64,000 nucleotides of DNA from Acidiluteibacter ferrifornacis. Its GTDB lineage: Bacteria; Bacteroidota; Bacteroidia; Flavobacteriales_E; Vicingaceae. This document shows positions 8,161 through 16,674 of the stretch, piece after piece. Location of the stretch: assembly GCF_009909615.1 (NCBI RefSeq), contig NZ_WWNE01000005.1, positions 186,334 to 250,333 on the forward strand, read 5' to 3'. A program made the translations under genes and the position numbers. Each line of letters begins with the position of its first letter. Within the stretch, counting starts at the first letter, position 1. The notes below the pieces were generated by a model. That model was not told the DNA's origin. It saw only the letters and a program-made list of their open reading frames with translations, and ran no database searches.

Positions 8161-9027
8161 TTAACTTAATTGACCTTCATCTATTCCTCCAAATTGATTA
8201 AAGTATTCACCTCGATAAACGATAGATGCGAATGGATTACATTCTGAATTTCCTTCTAGATGGCATTGGTAGCAAACACTATATAGTCTGTAGTCAAAAT
8301 AATTTTCTTTGCATGAATAGCACAATAATCGATTTGCTCTGTCCATCGTTGCAGCACAAGTTTTACAAAAGGTTACAGCATTAACAAGGTCATAATATGT
8401 TTCACTATGTTCCATTGAAATTACCAATGCTAATTTTCCTAAATCTTGCTCCCATGAATTCCAAAGCTTCTGCTTTAAGTCATAATATCTTTGATTACTG
8501 GCTTTGATATTTAACCTTTCTCTGACGTCGTCTTCATTTGGTCTCATTTGAAGGTCAGGTATATATTCAATAGTTTCTGGTTCATTAAACTCGCTCCAAC
8601 AACCTGAACACCTATATTTTGGCTTCATTGTTTTTCTGACCGATATGCTTTGTTTTAAGCAATTGGGACAGACTTCTCTTATTTCAACATGTTTTTTTAG
8701 ATATTTTTTATATTCTTCATCTGTTATTGTAGGTTGTGAGAAATTAATATCTTCTTTTGAACAATGTTGCTCAAATTTTTGCTCGAATAGAGTATTTCGG
8801 ATATCTTTAAATTTTGGAGGTTGGACAAGATGTTGCACATACATTGGTTTGTACGCTTTATTTATGCCACATTGCTCACAATTTGATTTTATAAATTGCT
8901 CTCTTTTCTTTTTCCATTCTTTTGAGTGCCATGGTTTCGGCAATCTTTTTAAAAGTTCAAAAGCTTCCGAGTAATCAATTTTGTCACTTAATAAATCTTC
9001 TTTTATTTTAACTCTATTTGCGTCCAT
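8161..9027 (-). CDS. Cys-rich multi-zinc-ribbon protein, unknown function
   Basis: 288 residues. At least four CxxC knuckles are visible: CEQCG near 50, CPNC and CSGC around 119-140, then CKTC, CYSC and CYQCH in the last third. The N-terminal W-K-K-R-x-x-F-x-x-x-C-x-x-C pattern followed by VQHL resembles the start of an HNH-type zinc fold, but I cannot place the HNH catalytic residues. No membrane segment or signal peptide. It is the only gene of a unit bounded by exact 14-bp inverted ends, which suggests an accessory, possibly defence-related, cassette gene. Confidence 0.75.
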   Translation of the reverse strand: MDANRVKIKEDLLSDKIDYSEAFELLKRLPKPWHSKEWKKKREQFIKSNCEQCGINKAYKPMYVQHLVQPPKFKDIRNTLFEQKFEQHCSKEDINFSQPTITDEEYKKYLKKHVEIREVCPNCLKQSISVRKTMKPKYRCSGCWSEFNEPETIEYIPDLQMRPNEDDVRERLNIKASNQRYYDLKQKLWNSWEQDLGKLALVISMEHSETYYDLVNAVTFCKTCAATMDRANRLLCYSCKENYFDYRLYSVCYQCHLEGNSECNPFASIVYRGEYFNQFGGIDEGQLS

Positions 9028-9060
9028 TTGAGAGAATAAAAAGTTTGATTTCTAATTTTT

Positions 9061-9153
9061 GCTAACACCAGGCTATGTTTTGTTAGAAGTACCTTATAAA
9101 TTTTCTCTTAATCAACTAGGTTACTTCTAATGAAATATAGACGATGTTGTGTT
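9061..9153 (-). repeat. attC-like inverted-repeat element F
   Basis: The left arm starts GCTAACACCAGGCTATG. The right arm ends GACGATGTTGTGTT, whose complement begins AACACAACATCGTC. An inner TTAGAAGTA/TACTTCTAA hairpin follows. About 93 bp. It lies upstream of the zinc-ribbon gene, and its right end matches the far end of the geneless unit at 9639-9646. Confidence 0.55.
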
Positions 9154-9156
9154 ATC

Positions 9157-9638
9157 GTATTTTTTATTAGCCTATTTTTCTGTTCAGTCTTACACTCTAT
9201 AGGAGAATAAAAATACTTTAAATTTATATAAATAACTTAATTCCTCTATTTAAAGTAAGATACGATCCTCCGTCTATAATTTTTACTTTATTAATCCGTT
9301 TGAGAGGATTATCAATCTGCTATTTTATCTCTTTTTTATGAATTATAAAGATCATATGGTTTGTCAAAAAGAGGGTAGCTTGTCCATTAATCAGAACGTC
9401 AATAATAGGGCTGATTTTGAAGTTTGTCGACTTAAAAACTTGACTTTGTCATTTTTAAAGCCGAACTTCACTTTAAGTCTTTGGACGATATCACTCGTCA
9501 GAAAGTAAAACTTTCCACGGTAACACCGCAAGACTTAATTGAGTGATGACCTTCGTCATCTCTTTAAATCAGTCCTTTTATTGATCCCCTTCTCAAGCTA
9601 AAAATCTAGCAGATTTCTAACTCTAAAATTATCTATGG
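9157..9638. other. Geneless cassette-like segment
   Basis: About 480 bp bounded by complementary 8-mers (9146-9153 and 9639-9646) with no convincing gene on either strand. The longest plus-strand frame is about 56 codons, beginning near 9339. It has no recognisable motif and is not supported by a promoter or neighbour. The segment may be an empty or decayed cassette, or carry a small RNA. Confidence 0.4.
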
Positions 9639-9642
9639 AACA

Positions 9643-9850
9643 CAACAAGTGAATATGACGCACTTTGTGCGTCATATACCTATTTTAAAATGTTAATTTT
9701 TTATTTTAATAAAACTACTAATTGCTTTGAAATCAAATATAAAATCATTTATTAGTCGTTTGTTGTCGTTTCCACCAAGGCGGACGCATAAAAACGGATA
9801 AATGTTCAGCATCAAATTCGTAGTTAGTTTTTTCCAACCCCGAAGATAAG
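9643..9850. repeat. Direct repeat copy 1 with hairpin
   Basis: It is about 90% identical to 18283-18473 and starts at the same CAACAAGTG, exactly at a cassette boundary. The hairpin ATATGACGCAC-TTT-GTGCGTCATAT lies at 9653-9677. This copy has an extra stretch of about 17 bp (CCACCAAGGCGGACGC) near 9772-9788. Confidence 0.8.
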
Positions 9851-9910
9851 CCAAAAAGCCAAATAATCCACAGTCCGTTGAAAAATAAAGTGTTAAATGT
9901 TTAATGCGTT

Positions 9911-11212
9911 TTACTTTGTTGGAGCTTCTAACAATTCAATGTAAGATTTCCAATCCCACTCACTTTTGCTATAAAAACATCCATCATAAGAATAAATCAT
10001 TTTCAAATTGAATGCAGTGCATACAATGACCAGAACTGTAAAAGAGATCCTCTTTATTTTGTTTAGTTTACCAATTTTATTGAATAAGTATGCCATTGGA
10101 AGTGAGAAAATTGCTAGATATTCAACATAGCTTCTACCACCGAAAGAACATCCAAAATTCCATGACCACCAAGATGAAAAAACATAAGAAATGAGTAAAA
10201 AAAGAATGAGTACTAAAAGACCATTCTTTTTTTTGTTTTTAGCCATAACTAGCATGGAAGCAATGATTAAAAAGTAAAATGGGGAGTATAGAAATAAACC
10301 ATTGTCGGGAGAAAACCAAGATTTTAAGAACTGAGGATTTAACCAATTGAAGCCTTCATTTCCGTAGGAGTAAGTTAAAACTGAACCTTTAGTGTATTGC
10401 CAATAAATTAATTGTGGTAGAATAATACAGAATGCTGTTAGAACCATAGGAACTAGTCGCTTGGGATGGACCAATCTCTTAACTCTAAGTAAAATCTCCT
10501 TAATATTAGTATGGTCTAGAAAAAGGAAGGCCACTAAAAATAGTAGGTTAGTTGGTCGAATTAAAATGATTAACCCCACCAAAAAACCAAATATAATACT
10601 CTCATCTACTTTAGGATGTTTTAAATAATTGGTCTTTTGGATAAAGTATAGAAAAATACAGAATAGAGAAAAGGAGTATACATGTGACATTCCAGTGTCG
10701 TCTATTGCATAGTAATACAGATTGGTAGCAAAAAAAATGGACAATACGGTAAAGAGCGAAATTAGACGGCTAAAACGAACAATGAGAAACTGATAAAGAA
10801 ACAGTAACCCTAATGTCAAGTAAAAGATGGCAGCAACATTGATACTCCAATGGTAAATAGGAGAGAAACCACTTTTTTCATGATCAAAGGCAGTTGCAGA
10901 AATGTTTGCGAGACAGAAAAAAGGTAATTGCATTAAGGCCACACCGTAGGTGTATTTTGTGATAACTTTTCCACTCGAAGGGTCTAGTTGAAAGCCATTT
11001 CCTGTTTTAGAATCAATTGAGTCTGGAAAGTTATTAGCATCGAAATCATAGAGTATGGCAGCAGGCAAATACACGTAATAACCGGCTTTGTCTGCCCATA
11101 TTTCGCTGTGATAATTATAATATCCTGATTTGCTGTGTTTATTGAACGTCAAGAACAGAAGGACACCTATGAAACATATTATTACTAAGGCGTATACTTT
11201 TTTAACTTTCAT
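9911..11212 (-). CDS. Polytopic membrane protein, GT-C/ArnT-like glycosyltransferase candidate
   Basis: 433 residues. One N-terminal membrane helix (about 5-23) is followed by a periplasmic loop with EIWADKAGYYVYLPA, then about nine further helices. An acidic loop after the first helix, followed by a multi-helix bundle, suits GT-C enzymes that use polyprenyl-phosphate sugars. No specific family motif is certain, so the role is inference. It lies between the direct repeat copy 1 and the decayed fragment at 11.3 kb and has no partner gene. A surface-glycan cassette gene is a reasonable guess. Confidence 0.65.
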   Translation of the reverse strand: MKVKKVYALVIICFIGVLLFLTFNKHSKSGYYNYHSEIWADKAGYYVYLPAAILYDFDANNFPDSIDSKTGNGFQLDPSSGKVITKYTYGVALMQLPFFCLANISATAFDHEKSGFSPIYHWSINVAAIFYLTLGLLFLYQFLIVRFSRLISLFTVLSIFFATNLYYYAIDDTGMSHVYSFSLFCIFLYFIQKTNYLKHPKVDESIIFGFLVGLIILIRPTNLLFLVAFLFLDHTNIKEILLRVKRLVHPKRLVPMVLTAFCIILPQLIYWQYTKGSVLTYSYGNEGFNWLNPQFLKSWFSPDNGLFLYSPFYFLIIASMLVMAKNKKKNGLLVLILFLLISYVFSSWWSWNFGCSFGGRSYVEYLAIFSLPMAYLFNKIGKLNKIKRISFTVLVIVCTAFNLKMIYSYDGCFYSKSEWDWKSYIELLEAPTK

Positions 11213-11316
11213 ATTTGTATGGAATGTTTGGAGTGAAGTAAGTGATAATACTTTCTATAGAATGGCCTGGCCTTGAAGCATTGGTTAATGGACTTTTAAT
11301 GGTCTACAAAGAAATG

Positions 11317-11420
11317 ATTAACGTCGTTTTGCAGCATAAAAATAGAGAATGTGAAATGGATAATTGAGAGAAACTAAAAACATAGTCACTTAATTTTGAA
11401 AATACTCTTTTATATTCATT
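11317..11420 (-). pseudogene. Decayed C-terminal fragment related to the 6903-7372 membrane protein
   Basis: Read on the minus strand, one frame gives NEYKRVFSKLSDYVF. After a frame change it gives TFSIFMLQNDVN, close to TFSIYLLQKDVN at the end of the frameshifted gene at 6903. DNA similarity is visible along about 100 bp. No start or full frame remains. Confidence 0.5.
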
Positions 11421-11537
11421 CAAAACTTGCAGAAAAGTAAGGCGAAGTGCCTTGTATTTAATACGGCTTGTATCAGCTTTGTTTTTAATCCAATTTTGGG
11501 CTTGAGCAGCGATTACTAGTGTTCTAGTCAGTTATTT
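11421..11537. other. Intergenic stretch with possible half attC-like end
   Basis: This holds small hairpins (AAGGCGAAGTGCCTT) and a GTGTTCTAG right-end-like sequence ten bases from the DUF2306 stop. No matching left arm was found, so it may be a degraded site. Confidence 0.3.
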
Positions 11538-12179
11538 TTATTTTCTGAATCTAATTATAAGTTCAGCAATACCTATGTTTACTATCCATCCTAACCATGA
11601 AACTATCTGATAAGTATCCATTGGTGGTAGGGCAAAAGTGCCCACGATAATCCATTTGAACAATCTCAAACTTATAGCAGATAAGGTGAGAGCATAGCTG
11701 CGATAGATAAAGTTTTTGTGAAAAGTCCATTTTTTTGTTTGAGCATATTTATAAGCCATTAAAGAAAAGTAAATCCATAGAATAGATAGAAGACAAAAAG
11801 ATGTTTGTGAATAGATTCCTCCATTAGCATGATAGCCCATCACAAGTCCAGAGGGTCCTGCAAGGATTACGATAATTCCAATATAGAATTTTCCAATGCT
11901 TCGATGCAGTTTTGGATACTTTATACGAATTGTACTTGAGAACTGGAAAAAGCCAAGTAGCAGAGTGAAAATACTTGTATAAACATGTGTGAAGAATGCA
12001 AGCTGATAATATGGTAGTTTAATTTCATTTTGTTTTATACCTAAGAAAGCCGTATTAAAATCAATAGGGATATATTGTATTGTAATCAAGATCATTAAAT
12101 AGCTGAAATAGCCTAATAGGGCGTATATCAATAATTTCAATATGCCTTTCCGATTAATTACAACCCCAAACATAATCAT
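11538..12179 (-). CDS. DUF2306 family membrane protein
   Basis: 213 residues with six or so membrane helices. HVYTSIFTLLLGFFQF and KLHRSIGKFYIG followed by FHKNFIYRSYALTLSAISLR match the DUF2306 pattern, with conserved His and Arg at helix ends, suggesting a heme- or quinone-binding type membrane protein; function unproven. It overlaps the upstream VanX-like gene by 26 bases, so the two are translationally coupled. A start two codons later (12173) is equally possible. Confidence 0.75.
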   Translation of the reverse strand: MIMFGVVINRKGILKLLIYALLGYFSYLMILITIQYIPIDFNTAFLGIKQNEIKLPYYQLAFFTHVYTSIFTLLLGFFQFSSTIRIKYPKLHRSIGKFYIGIIVILAGPSGLVMGYHANGGIYSQTSFCLLSILWIYFSLMAYKYAQTKKWTFHKNFIYRSYALTLSAISLRLFKWIIVGTFALPPMDTYQIVSWLGWIVNIGIAELIIRFRK

Positions 12180-12849
12180 CTAGGTCATAATCAACATGGG
12201 TATAGCTATAATGCCACCATTCAAATGGATAAAAGGTGAAACCCGCTTCTGCCATAATACCTTTCAGTAGAATCCTATTGTAAATAGCCAAAGAGTCTAA
12301 GTTTTTAAATGAGTGGTGAGACCTTTCAGAAAAATCATCAAAGTTTCCACCAAAATCTAGGATATTACCTAACGAATCAGTCAATGCTATATCAACAGCT
12401 AAACCTTTGTTATGCATAGAGCCTCCTTTTTTGGGTTCTGCTACATATCTAGGGTCTTCTACAATATCAAACATTTTTTGTTGATAGACTGCCGGGCGAT
12501 AACAGTCAAACAAGAGTAGTCCTAGCCCTTTGGTTTTTGCTATACTATTTGCTTTTAGTAATGCTTTGGCTGCTTCAGGTCTTAGAAAGCAACGAGCACA
12601 AGGGTATATTCTTTGGCCAATAAAATTGCTTGAATCTGCATAGGCCATACTTTCAAAGATACCATCGTTTTTGAAAATTATTTCTGTCCATAACCTATCG
12701 TTAAAATCCAAAATTTGATTAACAAATATTGAGTCTGGCTCGTTTAGCATTAGTGAATCTGTTGCTGATGATTCAGGGGAGGTAGAACAACTTATGAGTA
12801 GACTAACCCCTGCCGAAATAATCATAATACTCTTTAGCATTTTTCTCAT
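12154..12849 (-). CDS. D-Ala-D-Ala dipeptidase (VanX/DdpX, peptidase M15D) lipoprotein
   Basis: 231 residues. The lipobox is LLISC, with Cys near 21. The M15D zinc and catalytic motifs are present: SMHNKGLAVDIAL (SxHxxGxAxD) and FEWWHY (ExxWH), with CYRP upstream (xxYRP). It should hydrolyse D-Ala-D-Ala, a peptidoglycan-turnover product. Carriage as an envelope lipoprotein suggests periplasmic recycling rather than the cytoplasmic VanX of vancomycin operons, and no VanA/H-like genes are nearby. It overlaps both neighbours (47 bp upstream, 26 bp downstream). Confidence 0.88.
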   Translation of the reverse strand: MRKMLKSIMIISAGVSLLISCSTSPESSATDSLMLNEPDSIFVNQILDFNDRLWTEIIFKNDGIFESMAYADSSNFIGQRIYPCARCFLRPEAAKALLKANSIAKTKGLGLLLFDCYRPAVYQQKMFDIVEDPRYVAEPKKGGSMHNKGLAVDIALTDSLGNILDFGGNFDDFSERSHHSFKNLDSLAIYNRILLKGIMAEAGFTFYPFEWWHYSYTHVDYDLDDYVWGCN

Positions 12850-13759
12850 ATCTTAATAGAAGTTGAATATTCTTTTTTTCAATTTCTGTTAAATCTTGCT
12901 TTATATCTGCATGAACTGGGATGTACCAATCTTGAGCATCAAAGAATACTCGTAAAGGCCTGCTTTTAAATGAATAACCATGACGTGCATAAATTGTATT
13001 TCTTATTACTACTAAATCACTATTTGTTAAGTTTTCTACGTCTTCTTTTGTGAGCTCTTTATTGGAAGCGTTTATCTCGTAAATTTTTTCAGTAGAAGAT
13101 GCATATTCTCTTTTAACCCATTCATAAACTTGTTCATCTGGAGTTCCTTCATCATATACTTCAATTTGAGTCCCATAGTCTATGAATTTATCCCAATTTC
13201 CATATCTTCCGGCTCTTTCCAACATAATGTCGGGGTTATATACATATGACATTTGGTTTAATATATATTCTCGTTTAGGAATTTCAATACTTTGATATGC
13301 TTCCCAAACTCCAATCAAATGACCATCTACAATCTCAAAAGTAAATTCTCCATCGTATTTGTCATCCCCTGGTTCTTTAACAATGTATTTTCTCCCTTCA
13401 TCAGTTGTTTTATGTTTACCATAAAAAGGTCGGTGGTTGCCTGCTACAACACTGTGTCCGATGATAGAGTCTCCTAGAATTGTATCAATTGAAATACTAA
13501 TTTTATTTCTTCTTCCCCAATATAATCCTTCATCTGCAGCAATGTACTTGCCTTGTAGGTCAACCTCTTTATGAGGATTGAAGTATCCTACCCAATAATT
13601 ATTTGTCGATGTATTTACGTTTTCAGATTTTGTTTCGTTAATTACTGAATCAATGGCGGTCCCATCTTCCACTATTATTTCAGCATCATTATTTTTAATA
13701 ACATTATTACATCCAAACATGGAAATAATGGAGAGAAGTATTGTAATAGTTTTAAGCAT
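12803..13759 (-). CDS. YARHG-domain lipoprotein
   Basis: 318 residues. The lipobox ISMFGC (Cys at 17) is followed by an acidic linker. The middle part is beta-rich, with repeated hydrophilic strands. The C-terminal part has NTIYARHGYSFKSRPLRVFF and AQDWYIP, the signature of the YARHG extracellular domain. YARHG proteins are secreted or surface-anchored and often neighbour peptidases or kinases; the binding partner is unknown. Here it heads a three-gene overlapping unit with the VanX-like and DUF2306 genes, suggesting a shared envelope role. Confidence 0.82.
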   Translation of the reverse strand: MLKTITILLSIISMFGCNNVIKNNDAEIIVEDGTAIDSVINETKSENVNTSTNNYWVGYFNPHKEVDLQGKYIAADEGLYWGRRNKISISIDTILGDSIIGHSVVAGNHRPFYGKHKTTDEGRKYIVKEPGDDKYDGEFTFEIVDGHLIGVWEAYQSIEIPKREYILNQMSYVYNPDIMLERAGRYGNWDKFIDYGTQIEVYDEGTPDEQVYEWVKREYASSTEKIYEINASNKELTKEDVENLTNSDLVVIRNTIYARHGYSFKSRPLRVFFDAQDWYIPVHADIKQDLTEIEKKNIQLLLRYEKNAKEYYDYFGRG

Positions 13760-13780
13760 CCTTCTTAATATTTAAATTGC

Positions 13781-13978
13781 CCACAACGTTTAGTATATGG
13801 CAAGTTGGGCAGTAGAAAGCGATAAACTTTCGAGTTTGCTCTGGGCCAAATGGTTGTATTTTGTTTTTATTTTATTCATTCTTAAAAGCCAAATCAACGA
13901 TTTGGCGGTGTTGGTAAATAGCACTGAACTTTCGGAAACCACTAAACGCCATATTTGCTAGATACCGTGTTACCACCA
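13781..13978 (-). repeat. attC-like inverted-repeat element C
   Basis: CAACGTTTAGTATATGGCAA at the left pairs imperfectly with TATTTGCTAGATACCGTGTT at the right. An inner hairpin GCCAAATC-AAC-GATTTGGC lies at 13888-13906. The right end GTTACCACCA (13969-13978) matches the start of the DUF4184 unit, not this element's own left end. Confidence 0.65.
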
Positions 13979-13979
13979 G

Positions 13980-14708
13980 TTATTTTTCTTTCGTTGTTGT
14001 CAACCACGGTGTTAATATTAATGAAATTAGTCCTGCTGAAATAGCTGTCACGATTACATTTCCGTATTGTTTCAGTTCAAGTCCGCTTAAAAGTTTTACT
14101 GCAATAATTGTCAAAGTTAATCCCGCTAAAATTGCCCAATATTTCAATTTTCTATTTTCTTTTTCTGTCTTATTTATAGGCAGTTTGTAAATAGCAATAG
14201 CAATTACAAATCCACCAAGTAATGTTGAAGTGTGTTGTAATATTTTCAAGATTGGAATTTGTCCACTCAAAAATTCCACCGAGTTTTGTAATACAGGAAT
14301 TGTTTGTACAAAATATCCGTGGTCGTGAGTAAAACTGTCCCAAAATATGTGAGAAGCCGCACCTATTAGAATTGAAACTATCACTACGAACCAGTTTTTT
14401 TTAAAGTGTACGTTCCAGTCAAACTGTCTAAATGCAGAAAATCTTGATTTTAAAATTGTCGGTAAGTTGTTAATTAAGCTGTCTCGAACTATGTTGTGAA
14501 AAATGAAAGCAAGCAAAACGCCTAATGGTAAGTCGAACCAAAAAAGTCCATCAATTGTATGACTGTAATTGCTCTGAATTTTCATTCTTAAAAAATATTC
14601 AAAGTCGGGTGTCATACTGCCGATTACAAGTCCAGTCAACGAGTACCATTGTCGAGGCAAAAATGTCAACGGTAAAACTATTGCTGGGTGTGAAAATGTA
14701 AATGGCAT
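13980..14708 (-). CDS. DUF4184 family membrane protein
   Basis: 242 residues. It begins MPFTFSHPAIVLPL and carries GSMTPDFEYFLR and HIFWDSFTHDHG, conserved His/Asp motifs of DUF4184, a family reminiscent of the membrane-bound LexA-binding/metal-dependent hydrolases of YdjM type. Six or seven membrane helices. Single gene of its cassette; the stop codon is one base from element C. Function unknown, possibly a membrane metal-dependent hydrolase. Confidence 0.85.
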   Translation of the reverse strand: MPFTFSHPAIVLPLTFLPRQWYSLTGLVIGSMTPDFEYFLRMKIQSNYSHTIDGLFWFDLPLGVLLAFIFHNIVRDSLINNLPTILKSRFSAFRQFDWNVHFKKNWFVVIVSILIGAASHIFWDSFTHDHGYFVQTIPVLQNSVEFLSGQIPILKILQHTSTLLGGFVIAIAIYKLPINKTEKENRKLKYWAILAGLTLTIIAVKLLSGLELKQYGNVIVTAISAGLISLILTPWLTTTKEK

Positions 14709-14756
14709 TTCTTCTTTGTCAGTTCTATATTAGTTACGGTGTCGTCTTTTTATAAT

Positions 14757-14956
14757 TGGTGGTAACGTTTACTGTATGGTGCGTTGTGGTTTTGATAAAG
14801 ATACTATTTCAGTTTAGCACTTAGCAAAAACCGCAAAGCGGTTTTGTAAATTGCTTTCAAAAACAAAATCCGCTTGCGGATTTTGCGACCCTCAAATAGC
14901 TACTAAATTTACTAAACCACCTTTCCCACAATGCACTATACAGCGTGTTGGCAATA
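14757..14956 (-). repeat. attC-like inverted-repeat element D
   Basis: TGTATGGTGCGTTGTGG at the left pairs with CCACAATGCACTATACA at the right. There are two inner hairpins: CAAAAACCGC-AAA-GCGGTTTTG (14825-14846) and CAAAATCCGC/GCGGATTTTG (14864-14885). The best-formed element of the set. Confidence 0.7.
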
Positions 14957-14957
14957 G

Positions 14958-15734
14958 TTATTTTTCTAAAATATTTTTCACCGGCATTAAATATTCTTGA
15001 TAATCAGTTGATCCAAGAAAGGTTAAATAATTTGTTTTTGCGTGTCTTGTAAGAGAACTACACCAATCTTGTACATTTTTTATTTCTGACTTTTTTTCCG
15101 ACATATTCAATTCCAAAAATTCAGATTCTGCAATTGGTCCACCGTGAATATATGATGAAGTTTCATTATAAATCTCAGTCAATTTGGTCATGAAATTGTG
15201 TAAATCAGAAAAATCTGAATTGTTATATTCATTATTTAGTGCAGAAATTATTTTTTTTATATCAAACAGATTTGCTTTCCTATTTATCTCAATATAGTCT
15301 GCATCTTTCATGAAGCTGAATTCAGGGTGATTTTGGATAAGTCTTGCTAACCCTCTTTCCCCTTTTACATTCGTAATTGAATCTTGGGTCATAGCATTAT
15401 AATTCTCTCTTTTAAACCCTTCTTGGCAATAGTAATATTTATAATAATCTTCACCTACTTCGTCACTTTTATCTTTCGATGTCCTAACATAAATATAATG
15501 TCCTACCAAGTATAATTCAATTGCTACTCTTTGTAGAATCTTTGACGAATAGAAATTATCATTGATTGAATACGAACCTTTACTAATTTGCTCAAGTTTT
15601 CTGATATTCTGAAAAAGTGCTTTTGCTGTATTTGGAAAATTAGAAGATTGTGTGTCCTTTTCTATTTTCTCTATGTTTTTAGAGAAGAAAGTTTCAATAG
15701 TTTTTTTGGGTTTTAATCTACTGTTTGTATCCAT
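14958..15734 (-). CDS. Hypothetical helical protein (DUF5677-like pattern)
   Basis: 258 residues, soluble and mostly alpha-helical, no signal peptide. The region ETSSYIHGGPIAESEF near 195-210 recalls the conserved histidine segment of DUF5677/AbiV-like proteins, some of which act in phage abortive infection, but the resemblance is too short for assignment. Its start overlaps the end of the upstream lipoprotein gene by 22 bases, so the two share a cassette. The stop lies one base from element D. Confidence 0.6.
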   Translation of the reverse strand: MDTNSRLKPKKTIETFFSKNIEKIEKDTQSSNFPNTAKALFQNIRKLEQISKGSYSINDNFYSSKILQRVAIELYLVGHYIYVRTSKDKSDEVGEDYYKYYYCQEGFKRENYNAMTQDSITNVKGERGLARLIQNHPEFSFMKDADYIEINRKANLFDIKKIISALNNEYNNSDFSDLHNFMTKLTEIYNETSSYIHGGPIAESEFLELNMSEKKSEIKNVQDWCSSLTRHAKTNYLTFLGSTDYQEYLMPVKNILEK

Positions 15735-16522
15735 TCGTTCATGTAGTTCACAAATTTAAATTGTCCTTTTTCAGGGTAATCGTCAAAGAATGTTACAAAA
15801 TAACCCCAATTTAACTTATGGGTTATCGTATTTTCAATTTGTAGTTCTCTAGAATGAATAAGACCTACTAAATTTTTGTTATCAAAAAGCAGGACAATTC
15901 TGAAGCCTGGTGAAGGGTCTTCTATTGAATTTTCGTAATTATATAACGATTCAAACTCATCATAATCAACTGCGTCTTTGTCCAATTTGAAGGTCTCTAT
16001 AAACCCTTTCCAACCTGAAAAATTACGTCCATTTTCCGTCAAATTATTTTTAAAAGCGGTCTCAATCACGGTTTCTGGTTTAATATTATTCTTGTGAGTA
16101 TAACCGTAAAGCATGGCATATGCAAAATCTCTGCCTTGACCCGAGCTTATGGAATGAGATTGAATGACTTTTCCGATTGTGTCGTTATTTACAATTATCA
16201 ATCTGTCTTTCAGAATTGAATCCATCGGATATTCATTATAGTCAATGTCTGCATACACAAGAACTTGATACCAATCGTTTACAGGTTTTGTAGTTACTTC
16301 AATTAAGGCATTGTCTTTTAACTCGAATAGAATGTCACCGTTCGGTTTGTGACGAATATTTGCTGGTCCGTCAATTCTTTCTCCAATAATCAAATTAGTT
16401 TCCTTTGATTCAGATACTCTTGAATTTGCATTTTCAGTCTTATCAGCTACCTTTTTTTCTGACTGTTTGATGTTACAGGAGCAAATTAAGATAAGTATAA
16501 ATATGGAGGTTAATTTTTTCAT
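15713..16522 (-). CDS. Lipoprotein with SH3-like domain
   Basis: 269 residues. The lipobox is LILICSC, with Cys near 16. Residues about 48-90 (GPANIRHKPNGDILFELK then DWYQVLV) form a bacterial SH3-type module, usually a cell-wall or protein-binding unit. The rest is a soluble domain with IVLLFDNKNLVGLIHSREL that I do not recognise. First gene of a two-gene cassette; a 10-bp end GTTGGCAATA lies just upstream (16530-16539) and recurs, inverted, after the second gene. Confidence 0.7.
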   Translation of the reverse strand: MKKLTSIFILILICSCNIKQSEKKVADKTENANSRVSESKETNLIIGERIDGPANIRHKPNGDILFELKDNALIEVTTKPVNDWYQVLVYADIDYNEYPMDSILKDRLIIVNNDTIGKVIQSHSISSGQGRDFAYAMLYGYTHKNNIKPETVIETAFKNNLTENGRNFSGWKGFIETFKLDKDAVDYDEFESLYNYENSIEDPSPGFRIVLLFDNKNLVGLIHSRELQIENTITHKLNWGYFVTFFDDYPEKGQFKFVNYMNEWIQTVD

Positions 16523-16529
16523 TTTGAAT

Positions 16530-16665
16530 TATTGCCAACGGTCTCGGGTATGAAACGTAGGGCATTTCGAAGTACTTATCTGTCCACCGAAACGAACTTT
16601 ACTAAGAGTTTAGAACTTGCGGAAACCACTGTCCGCCCTATGTTTTATACCCATTGTTGGCCACA
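16530..16665 (-). repeat. attC-like inverted-repeat element E
   Basis: GGGTATGAAACGTAGGGC at the left pairs with GCCCTATGTTTTATACCC at the right. The outer ends are GCCAAC and GTTGGC. About 136 bp. The right end TTGTTGGCCACA recurs inverted at 18277-18288 upstream of the methyltransferase. Confidence 0.7.
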
Positions 16666-16674
16666 GTTATTTTT

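Noticed and set aside
9339-9510. Plus-strand frame of about 56 codons in the geneless cassette-like segment
   Set aside because: No motif, signal peptide or coding composition, and the opposite strand is used by all nearby genes.
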